From positions 5,005,501-5,069,500 of the forward strand of contig NZ_CP051167.1 of assembly GCF_012295525.1 (NCBI RefSeq): DNA of 64,000 nt, read 5' to 3'. Below, piece after piece: positions 26,068-33,524 of the stretch (the stretch's first letter is position 1; each line of letters opens with the position of its first letter). Made by a program: the position numbers and the translations under genes. The notes under the pieces are model-generated. The model did no database searches and was not told the DNA's origin. It worked only from the letters and a program-made list of their open reading frames with translations. This DNA is from Oxynema aestuarii AP17. Its GTDB lineage: Bacteria; Cyanobacteriota; Cyanobacteriia; Cyanobacteriales; Laspinemataceae.

Positions 26068-29000
26068 GGCGATTGTCATCCGTATCGGAGAGATAGGATT
26101 CGAGTTGTTTGTAAACTGCTTGTCGCTGTACGCGAGGCAATTGTTGGAATAATACAATAATTTGATGGACTTTATTTTGATTTTGAATCTCGTGACATTC
26201 CCGTTCGATCCGCGTTAAACTTTGTTCCGTATCCCTGTTGAAATAATACTGATATTTTTCGCGTTCGGTTTCGATGCGATCGCGTAAATTTTGGGCGATT
26301 TCCAGTTTTTGGCGATCGTCAAAACATTGATAAAGCTGTTGAAAGTCCTGTTGCAGCGTTTCAAACCACTTTTGCGCTCGATCGCGATGTTGTTTTAGGG
26401 TACGATTGAGTCGTTCTTCCCAGTCATCGAGTAAGCTTTGAAAGCGCATCGGATCGCCGAGTTCGTTACGGAGTATTTGCACGCGATTGAGGCAATCTTG
26501 ACAGTCTTCAGTTGAGTTTGATTTTTCTACGCAATCCCTTAGTTCCTCAACACGATTGAGATCTTCTCGTAAAGCCTCAATTCGGTATTGGATCTGAGAG
26601 TATCGATCGAAATAACTCGAATTTTTAAAGATAAATTCTTGCTTACTATAGTTGATTTCAAGTTTGTTGAGTTCTTGGCTGTTCGTCAGAGTATCTAACT
26701 CGTTACTGATGCGGTTGAGATTGTCAATAAACTTAGCGATTGCCTGTCGAGCTTCTGTTAAAACAGCTTCAATTTCGCGGTTCAACGCTTCAGAATCACG
26801 CCATTGCTCGCGAAGTGCTTCGAGGCGATCGCACTGGCTTTCGCAGGTTTGAATTGAGGCATTTTGAGAGCGGATTTGCTGTTTTATCTGCGCCAACTCA
26901 TCGCGAAGATTTGCTTCGGACTCATCCCGATCTGTAGCAGCTAGTAATTCTTCCTTTAACCGAGTTTCCAAACTTTCTAGACGATGTATACTCTCCGGTT
27001 CGGTAAAACGAGAGCGAACGCCAGCTATTTCTTGAGTAAGATTGTAAATAGCTTGTTTAGACATTACATTAGTCGATCGCGTTTCCCAAGTTTCAATTTT
27101 TTCTAGGAGTTCCTGAGATTGACGATCGATCGCTTCTTTAATTCCCTTAATTTTGTCGGCAATTTCTTGAGATTCAGGTGCTTCTTTTACTAATGCTTCA
27201 ATCGCCGTGCTAACCTGAGTATAATCGCCTTGACTTGCATTCTCTTGAAGAGTGTTAAATTCGAGATCGATGCGATCGAGCGCTTCTTGAATGTCTTGGC
27301 AATCGCGAATCTGCTGTTTGACGCGATCGAGTTGTTGCAGTGCATAATCGAGATTTTCAACAAAGCGATTTGCTAATTCGGGAACGGATTTTAGTCGATC
27401 TCGTACTTGTTCGAGTTCAGCTTTATAGTTTTCGCAACCCTCCTCACTATCCAACTCATCGACCCGTTCGGTCAATGCGAGAATTTGTTCTTCTAATTGC
27501 TCTTGAACTTGTTTTAAAGCAGAATCTCGATCCGATCGCGCCGATTCCGAGGGGATCACGTAAAGGCGATCGGGATGACTCAGATCGATCGCCGGAGGGT
27601 CTTCTTTTAACTGAGGATACAGTGGAATTAATTCGTCTAATTTGGCATTTTTAAGCACCTCTTCCGCTTTACGGGTCGGTTCAAACCACGTCTCGAACTC
27701 TTGTAATTTCGGTTTTATGCGATCGCGGTCTTTTTCAACCCTTTTCTTGTCATTCGTTTCGATATCTGGCGAGCTTAAAAATACTTTCACATCTTCGAGA
27801 TAGGAGCGAGCTTTCTCCTCAGACATTGGCGAACTTGGTATTTCTGGAACTTCGATCGTTTGGTGTCGAATCAGCTTGGCTTTTTGCTTGATAATCCAAA
27901 TGTCTACAAACTCATTGACCTTATCAAAAATATTGCTAGAAACCCACTCCCGTAAAGGTTGAGTAACAACTGTACATCGCTCGGATTTCCGCTTGGGAAT
28001 TTGGTTGACCCCTTTTAAAAACACTTCTTTGCGGTGAAACGCCAACCACGCACAAAGCAGAACGGTAAAGGTAATTTCGTTATAACCGTAAGGAGGAGCA
28101 GATAAAGTTTTCCAGAGACGAGCGAGTTCGATGGTTTTTTCAGACTGTCCGTTGAGATCGGTTTGTTCTGAGATGAATTTCCAAGCTTCACTAACTTGAT
28201 AATTTTTGGGAGTAAGAATTTCGTATTTTTCTCTTTTTAGAATAAATAATCCCCAGCTTTTTATAAATACTGAATTGATGACAGTTTTGTAATAGCTGTC
28301 TGGAGGTAAACTCGCACTATTAAAACTATTACCAAATAATTGTTTTGCAATAAAACTCGCAATTCTTCGTCCAGTTAGGTGAGCCGAACGTAATTTATCA
28401 ATGTTATTAACAGGTGCGACTAGTGGATAAACATCAGACAGCAAAATACTGATGACTTTCTGAAGATTGTTGCGATCGCCGGGTAACAGTTTATCTCCGA
28501 TCTTACAATGATAAGTACATTCTGTTCGTAATCGTTTTGTTTCTTCATCAATTTCTGCATCCCACTCTTTAACAACTTGTGCAAAAGCACTGCCATATAA
28601 ATCTTTGTCTCTTTCCGGTCGTTTTGACAAGAGACGTCTTAATAATAGAAGCCTAGATAATCGCTGACTATTGTGATTTGGAATAGCGACAACTAGGCGA
28701 TCGGCGATCGGTGAATTTTGTAGATCTCGGTCTATTGTTTCGCGAAAGTCTCTGAGTTCTTCGTCACTTTGACCGAGAGCATATACGACAATTCCTTTTG
28801 ATTTTGATTTAATCCCTTTAACAATTTGCTCTCCTTTAATCGATCGACGTAGATCGGCAACGCTCGTAATTTTATATTCAAATTGCCAATCTTTCTCGAC
28901 CAGCTTATTTTCTCTGACAAAATCTTTTGCCGAAATATATGGATCTTCGAGCTTGGATTGTAAATGGACGATCGCATCTTGAAGGGATATTTTTTCTCGT

Positions 29001-30730
29001 TTTGCTTCCTCCTCAATTTGTCGTCGAATTTCACCGGGGTTGATAGCTCCAGAGTGAAATGAGTACAGTTTATCTTTAGACTGGAAATAAATTAGATCGC
29101 GGTCTTGGAGTTCTTGTAAAGCCTTACGAACTAAATCCACGGGAACCCCAGACAATTCGGAGAGGATTTGTTCGTGGGGTTCGTTATCGGCGTTTATGAG
29201 TTTGCTTTGACTCACAAAGTAAAGAAATAATGCTTTTACAACTTTCAGCTCGTTGGCATTTTCTGAATTAATAACCCGATCGCGAGCAGCAATAAACTGC
29301 TCGTAGTACGTAAATTTACTTAAAGTTTCCAGAAAAGTATCGAGTAAGGCGATCGGACGGATATAGTTCAAGAATCCATCAATTTCAACGGGATTTTCGC
29401 TAATAAATTCCTTGACATATCCTTTAATAAACTGAATTGCCGTTCGATCTTGAATTTGAGCAAAATCCAGTTTTGAAAGAAGATAAGCAGTGAGAGGATG
29501 TAGGGGAAAACAGCCTAGGCTAAGGCAGGTGACAAAATCTTGTAAATCCCAACCCCGCTCTTGATAAATTTTAATTCGTTTTTCATGAGCAGTTCGTGCT
29601 TCTTCAAGCAAAGTTGCATTCCATCGATCGTAAAATTCTTTCCAAATCTCAGTCTGATCTTTCTGATACAAGAGGTTATCGAGAACCAGTTCGAGGCTGG
29701 ACTCGGGATAATAGGTACTGTCCGCAGGTTCGAGACGAGAAGAGAGTTTTAAGTAGCTTTCCCCTGCCGATCGATTGTCATCTGCGGCCTTCTGGGGAGA
29801 AATTTGAGCAAAACTTAAGAGGGCAACTTTGCTTTTGTATTTTTCGCAAATATTCGTGATATTTTGAATCGACAGCCCACCGGATTTTCTTGAATCTTCT
29901 GACCACGATTTTAGGTAAAAATTTAGTTCGTCGAAGAGGATTAAAATACCTTGAAACCGTGGATTCTCTCCCGAACAAATATTTTCAATCAGCTCTTGAA
30001 TAATCGGCTCAATTTCGATTTCACTTTTAAAGTCTGGGGTAACATCAGTCAGGTGTCGCGTCAACTCTTTGACGTGGGGGATAATGTCAGTCTTATTTTG
30101 ACGCAGTAGGTCGATAAGCGTTGGCAGATCGCCATTCGGATAGCCGCATTGTTGTAGGTAGCGATCCGCTTTCTGTCGCTTTTCTGCATCGAGACCTTCG
30201 AGGTATTGGAGGGGTTTGCCGCAAATTTGGCGCGCGATCGAATCAGAAATCCCTTCGCGATCGAGGGTTTTAATTAGTTGCTTGAGAAAATGCTCCCTTA
30301 AATCTACACAGTTGTCGCCACTCAGACAAATCGTGAGATAACGGCGATTCTGTTTAAAGGTTCGCAATTCTTCAGCAATCTTACTTCCCGAAGTGGCCAT
30401 TTCTACTTGTTTGAGAACCCCTCGGACTTCGTGACTATCTGTAGGTTGGCTAAAAAAGTTGGCTACGGCGACGGCAAAGTGTGATTTTCCTTTTCCGTAC
30501 TGTTGGACGACGAGATGGATATTGGGAGTGCTGGGACTGTGATAGCTCCGTCGAACGGCGTCTAGAATACCGACGGTGGATTTTTCCGGATTGGCGCGAT
30601 CGTAATTAAAAATGAAGCTTTCACACAACGCCAAGTTAAGCTCGGGGTCGTCCATCATCCCAAAGTTAACGGCGTTAGCAATATTCGCTTTTTGGTTAAT
30701 TTCAACGAGTTGATTGAGTTTCACGGTCAT
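26060..30730 (-). CDS. brxC: BrxC-like ATPase with long coiled-coil tail
   Basis: 1556 residues from the ATG at 30730; GTG at 30724 is better spaced from GGAG and could be the true start. It is the large P-loop ATPase of BREX operons (BrxC/PglY-like). Walker A is QQYGKGKSH at 76-84 (K82) and Walker B ILILFDELNFYL (D267-E268). A winged-helix-like region lies around 440-560 (DLVRKALQELQDRDLIYF). From about residue 1065 to 1500 the sequence is almost entirely charged coiled coil (for example LEEQILALTERVDELDSEE), making the protein longer than the approximately 1200 residues usual for type I BrxC. Base composition is visibly more AT-rich than in the rpo genes. Its stop overlaps the start of pglZ. 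Confidence 0.83.
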   Translation of the reverse strand: MTVKLNQLVEINQKANIANAVNFGMMDDPELNLALCESFIFNYDRANPEKSTVGILDAVRRSYHSPSTPNIHLVVQQYGKGKSHFAVAVANFFSQPTDSHEVRGVLKQVEMATSGSKIAEELRTFKQNRRYLTICLSGDNCVDLREHFLKQLIKTLDREGISDSIARQICGKPLQYLEGLDAEKRQKADRYLQQCGYPNGDLPTLIDLLRQNKTDIIPHVKELTRHLTDVTPDFKSEIEIEPIIQELIENICSGENPRFQGILILFDELNFYLKSWSEDSRKSGGLSIQNITNICEKYKSKVALLSFAQISPQKAADDNRSAGESYLKLSSRLEPADSTYYPESSLELVLDNLLYQKDQTEIWKEFYDRWNATLLEEARTAHEKRIKIYQERGWDLQDFVTCLSLGCFPLHPLTAYLLSKLDFAQIQDRTAIQFIKGYVKEFISENPVEIDGFLNYIRPIALLDTFLETLSKFTYYEQFIAARDRVINSENANELKVVKALFLYFVSQSKLINADNEPHEQILSELSGVPVDLVRKALQELQDRDLIYFQSKDKLYSFHSGAINPGEIRRQIEEEAKREKISLQDAIVHLQSKLEDPYISAKDFVRENKLVEKDWQFEYKITSVADLRRSIKGEQIVKGIKSKSKGIVVYALGQSDEELRDFRETIDRDLQNSPIADRLVVAIPNHNSQRLSRLLLLRRLLSKRPERDKDLYGSAFAQVVKEWDAEIDEETKRLRTECTYHCKIGDKLLPGDRNNLQKVISILLSDVYPLVAPVNNIDKLRSAHLTGRRIASFIAKQLFGNSFNSASLPPDSYYKTVINSVFIKSWGLFILKREKYEILTPKNYQVSEAWKFISEQTDLNGQSEKTIELARLWKTLSAPPYGYNEITFTVLLCAWLAFHRKEVFLKGVNQIPKRKSERCTVVTQPLREWVSSNIFDKVNEFVDIWIIKQKAKLIRHQTIEVPEIPSSPMSEEKARSYLEDVKVFLSSPDIETNDKKRVEKDRDRIKPKLQEFETWFEPTRKAEEVLKNAKLDELIPLYPQLKEDPPAIDLSHPDRLYVIPSESARSDRDSALKQVQEQLEEQILALTERVDELDSEEGCENYKAELEQVRDRLKSVPELANRFVENLDYALQQLDRVKQQIRDCQDIQEALDRIDLEFNTLQENASQGDYTQVSTAIEALVKEAPESQEIADKIKGIKEAIDRQSQELLEKIETWETRSTNVMSKQAIYNLTQEIAGVRSRFTEPESIHRLESLETRLKEELLAATDRDESEANLRDELAQIKQQIRSQNASIQTCESQCDRLEALREQWRDSEALNREIEAVLTEARQAIAKFIDNLNRISNELDTLTNSQELNKLEINYSKQEFIFKNSSYFDRYSQIQYRIEALREDLNRVEELRDCVEKSNSTEDCQDCLNRVQILRNELGDPMRFQSLLDDWEERLNRTLKQHRDRAQKWFETLQQDFQQLYQCFDDRQKLEIAQNLRDRIETEREKYQYYFNRDTEQSLTRIERECHEIQNQNKVHQIIVLFQQLPRVQRQAVYKQLESYLSDTDDNRHE

Positions 30731-30752
30731 CACTCCAAAAGTCCATTCAATG

Positions 30753-30782
30753 AGCTGAAGCAGGAGAGGAAAATTTCAGCTT
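30753..30782. promoter_or_regulatory. Small inverted repeat ahead of brxC
   Basis: AGCTGAA and TTCAGCT are separated by about 15 bases in the 64-base spacer between the BrxF-like gene and brxC. It could be a processing hairpin or a weak regulatory site. No T-run follows in the direction of transcription. Confidence 0.25.
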
Positions 30783-30797
30783 GACTTCGGTGTTATT

Positions 30798-31232
30798 TCA
30801 GCCGATCGCGTGTTGGCGGTTTTTGTCCCAATCTGAGGGAACCAGCTTTGACGGGAGAACGATCCACAAGCGAGATTCGAGCTTGCGGGTTTGTTCGAGC
30901 TTCGACCAAAACAGGCGCAAGGGACTGTCACGCCGGGCGCTGAGGTAGGTTATTAAGCAGTCGAGTCCGGTTAAGATAACGATCGGTTCGATCGCCGCCG
31001 CACAAATACCCTTGAGTTCGGCGATTTCCCGTTCGAGGTGGAGGTGCAACAGCACAAACCGTTCCCCCGGTGGCTGTCTGGCGAGTAAATGATGGCGATA
31101 GTCCACAATTTTCGCGTTCTGCTCGAAGGCGAGGGTCTCTAGCTCTCGGTGGTTCGGGGTGTCCCAGACTAAAAGATGGGCTCGATCTTCGGGACGACCC
31201 TGGTTAAGCTGGAGATGACGAATCGAGTTCAT
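30798..31232 (-). CDS. BrxF-like small protein without a visible P-loop
   Basis: 144 residues. The ATG at 31232 lies inside the end of the DUF4007 gene (29-base overlap), so translation is likely coupled. Size, position ahead of brxC, and the late pattern IEPIVILTGLDCLI then LRLFWSKLEQTRKLESRLWIVLPSKLV resemble BrxF, the small P-loop protein of type 3 BREX. However, no GxxxxGKT motif is present: the N-terminus reads LLVWDTPNHRELETLAF. It is therefore either a degenerate BrxF or an unrelated protein of similar fold. No membrane segment. Function presumably in the BREX complex, by context only. Confidence 0.5.
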   Translation of the reverse strand: MNSIRHLQLNQGRPEDRAHLLVWDTPNHRELETLAFEQNAKIVDYRHHLLARQPPGERFVLLHLHLEREIAELKGICAAAIEPIVILTGLDCLITYLSARRDSPLRLFWSKLEQTRKLESRLWIVLPSKLVPSDWDKNRQHAIG

Positions 31233-32049
31233 AGGCTTTTTCGAGCAGGGGTAAGGGATCTTGCCATCGTCGGACGATCTGAGCGGGGGGAACGGCTCGC
31301 CGTTGTTCGATAATGCCTAGGGATTCGAGGCGATCGAGGTATGCTTGGAGGCGATCGCGCCGGACGCCGAGGACGGGAGCGAGTCCCATCGGGTTATTCA
31401 ATAGAGACTCAGTGAGGATCGAACCGTCGTGAGGGTAGTCTCGTTCCCAAATTTTCGCCAGTAGGTAGGCGATCGCGTAGGGATTTGGCTGTACAGTTTG
31501 GTCGGTATGATATATTTTATCTTTTAATGTAAGAAATTTAGCACCCGATAGGGCATAAAATTCGTAATAAGCGCGTAAAAGAAACCGAGTATTTTTGGAA
31601 ATCACGGGTGCTTTATCGTCCGGGAACACGAGAGAGAGGTGATGAATCAGTTCGCCTTCGGTGAATGTTCGATGTTCGGGGAGGAATTCATAGACAAAAT
31701 AAGTCCAGCCTCCCCAGTCGGCGAGATGCTCCGGTGGTTTGGCGAGTCCGCGATCGCCGAAACTGAGGTAAAAATGCATTAACCAGTCCGTGGTCAGATG
31801 CTGGAGATACGGATCGCGCGCGATCGCGATTTCGCCTTCGGGAGTCAGGCGGCGATCGTGCAGCAATCCACAACGCATCGACCACTTCATCATCGGTCCG
31901 ATTTTCTCACTTCCGAGCGCCGTTTCTTCCATCTGACGCTCTTTATTTTTGTTGAGTTCGCCTTTTTCTGCTGCCGTTCTTAAAACTTTGAGGAGATCTT
32001 CTTTTTTGAGAGGGAAGTTTCTTGTAAAACTCAATTGAAGCTTTGGCAT
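31204..32049 (-). CDS. DUF4007-family protein at the head of the BREX operon
   Basis: 281 residues from the ATG at 32049 (a TTG at 32085 is in frame). The order of motifs fits DUF4007: an N-terminal segment LSFTRNFPLKKEDLL, then GPMMKWSMRCGLLHDRRLTPEGEIAIARDPYL, TTDWLMHFYLSFGD, GWTYFVYEFLPEHRTFTEGELIHHL and a C-terminal winged helix LGVRRDRLQAYLDRLESLGIIEQR. This family is known next to PAPS reductase-like genes of BREX type 4 and phosphorothioation-type systems. Here no PAPS reductase gene accompanies it. The helix-turn-helix-like segments suggest DNA binding. It overlaps the BrxF-like gene by 29 bases. Confidence 0.65.
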   Translation of the reverse strand: MPKLQLSFTRNFPLKKEDLLKVLRTAAEKGELNKNKERQMEETALGSEKIGPMMKWSMRCGLLHDRRLTPEGEIAIARDPYLQHLTTDWLMHFYLSFGDRGLAKPPEHLADWGGWTYFVYEFLPEHRTFTEGELIHHLSLVFPDDKAPVISKNTRFLLRAYYEFYALSGAKFLTLKDKIYHTDQTVQPNPYAIAYLLAKIWERDYPHDGSILTESLLNNPMGLAPVLGVRRDRLQAYLDRLESLGIIEQRRAVPPAQIVRRWQDPLPLLEKAYELDSSSPA

Positions 32050-32157
32050 AATTTCAGTATGTATTGAGAGATTTGACGAGTTCAAAGGGAATATTTAGCA
32101 TAACATTCAGCGAATAATTAGCCCCCAATCTCTCAAGACGCCTAACAGTTGCCCGAG

Positions 32158-32769
32158 CTAACAAATCGGTTCTTCCCCGGGACGGACGGCGTGAACGGAT
32201 TCGCTACCAGATTCAGGCCATCCGCGTCGGTAGGAGGCATGTTGCGGCTGACCCCAACCGAGTTGGAGAAGCATTTCTAAAAAGTTACCTTTTTCCCATT
32301 TACTAACGATCCCCCATTCCGTTTTACGAGCGATCGCCTCTACATCCGATCGCCCGATTGCGCGGTGATCTTTGCCACCATTTAAACTTAAATATAAATC
32401 CATCCCCGCCGTCACGGTATCCCAAAACTCCAGCAACTCCTCTTTGTGCGCTTTCAAGATTTCCAGATCGCCGGGAAGAGCAATTAATTGATCGTGAACC
32501 CGGGGATGTTGCAGGGTTTTCCCCTTGACCGTGAGAGTTTGCCAAATTAAACCAGAAACTTGGTGCGATCGCTGGTATTCGTGAACCGTTGCCTTAAAAT
32601 CCTGATAGGCGCTGAATTTCTGCACCGCTTCCGGTTTGATAAAATAGTCGATCGCGGGTAACCCAATCGAAGGATTCGCCGCTAAATTGAGGCGCTTTCC
32701 TTGCAAACAAGCGCGGCGTTCCTCCGCCAAGATTTCGATGAGCTCCTGCGTACTGTAAACCTGCGCCAT
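32158..32769 (-). CDS. Unrecognised 203-residue protein upstream of the BREX-like operon
   Basis: I do not recognise the family. It is a soluble protein without signal or membrane segments. The N-terminus AQVYSTQELIEILAEERRACL looks like a short amphipathic helix, and the middle (YQDFKATVHEYQRSHQVSGLIWQTLTVKG) is helical. A G-rich tail GWPESGSESVHAVRPGEEPIC closes it. It is on the same strand as the DUF4007 gene, 108 bases ahead, so it could be the first gene of the operon or an unrelated neighbour. ATG at 32769 is the natural start, and upstream bases 32770-32976 hold heptamer repeats. Confidence 0.55.
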   Translation of the reverse strand: MAQVYSTQELIEILAEERRACLQGKRLNLAANPSIGLPAIDYFIKPEAVQKFSAYQDFKATVHEYQRSHQVSGLIWQTLTVKGKTLQHPRVHDQLIALPGDLEILKAHKEELLEFWDTVTAGMDLYLSLNGGKDHRAIGRSDVEAIARKTEWGIVSKWEKGNFLEMLLQLGWGQPQHASYRRGWPESGSESVHAVRPGEEPIC

Positions 32770-32898
32770 CAGAAACCGCTCTGGTCGTTGTTACAGACAG
32801 TCTTTCCTCGCTTTCCGAACCGGAAAATCAAACCGGAAAATCGGTTGCTGTTATTATAATCTGCTTTCCCGATTCGGCGTTCCCGACGAACAATAAGA

Positions 32899-32926
32899 AT
32901 TTTAGATTTTAGATTTTAGATTGAGG
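32899..32926. repeat. Heptamer repeat (TTTTAGA)3
   Basis: Three and a half near-perfect TTTTAGA units lie in the spacer between the 203-residue gene and the CsoR-type gene. Same family as the repeat at 2556. Confidence 0.7.
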
Positions 32927-32976
32927 TGGGTATTGCCTCACACTAAGTGCTATTAACGAAGAAAATATCGAAATCA

Positions 32977-33420
32977 TTAGGATTGAGAGCCGCGTTTCCC
33001 GGTGTTTTTCTTCGTCCCTTCTCCGGGTAAAAAGCGATCGATCGCCGCTTTCAGTTCCTCAATTTCGTCCGCAATGTTGCCCTCATTCGCCGCACGAGTG
33101 ATACATTCGCTCAAATGTTCGTCCAGGATAATCCGGGCGACGCGATCGAGGGCGCCGCGCACGGCGGCAATTTGAATCAACACGTCCGGACAGGGATCGC
33201 TCTGTTGTACCATGCGCTTGATGCCGCGAATATGCCCTTCGATGCGGGAGAGGCGATTGACGAGACGGCGCAAAGATTCTTCACTATGGACGTGAGGATG
33301 AGCGTGAGTGTGAGAACCATGATGAGAATGACCGGGGACGTGGCGATCGCCCGCCCAGTCCTCTCCAGACTCGGAGTTGTGAGTAGGGCTGTTATCCCTG
33401 GAAGAATCGGATACCATCAT
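32977..33420 (-). CDS. CsoR/RcnR-family metal-sensing repressor, InrS-like
   Basis: 147 residues from the ATG at 33420; a GTG at 33450 extends the frame by 10 residues and cannot be ruled out. The all-helical CsoR fold is clear: LRRLVNRLSRIEGHIRGIKRMVQQSDPCPDVLIQIAAVRGAL then ILDEHLSECI. Metal ligands at the usual places are the cysteine in DPCPD and the histidine and cysteine in EHLSEC. A histidine-rich N-terminus (PGHSHHGSHTHAHPHVH) recalls InrS, the nickel-responsive repressor of Synechocystis, so nickel is the favoured ligand; copper or cobalt are possible. The usual exporter gene is not adjacent. A possible operator lies directly upstream. Confidence 0.8.
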   Translation of the reverse strand: MMVSDSSRDNSPTHNSESGEDWAGDRHVPGHSHHGSHTHAHPHVHSEESLRRLVNRLSRIEGHIRGIKRMVQQSDPCPDVLIQIAAVRGALDRVARIILDEHLSECITRAANEGNIADEIEELKAAIDRFLPGEGTKKNTGKRGSQS

Positions 33421-33453
33421 CGGCGAGGGGCGGGGAGCTGAACTTAACACTTT

Positions 33454-33467
33454 CCTACAGGGTAGTG
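33454..33467. promoter_or_regulatory. Candidate CsoR/RcnR-type operator
   Basis: CTAC-AGG-GTAG (33455-33465) is a short palindrome centred on a G/C tract immediately ahead of the repressor start, similar in style to the sites used by RcnR/InrS-type proteins (half-sites flanking a G-tract). Autoregulation would be usual for the family. Confidence 0.3.
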
Positions 33468-33524
33468 CAAAATACTCAACTTGTCACGGAAGGCTCCCAA
33501 TCGGGAGCGCTTCCGTCGCCCCAG

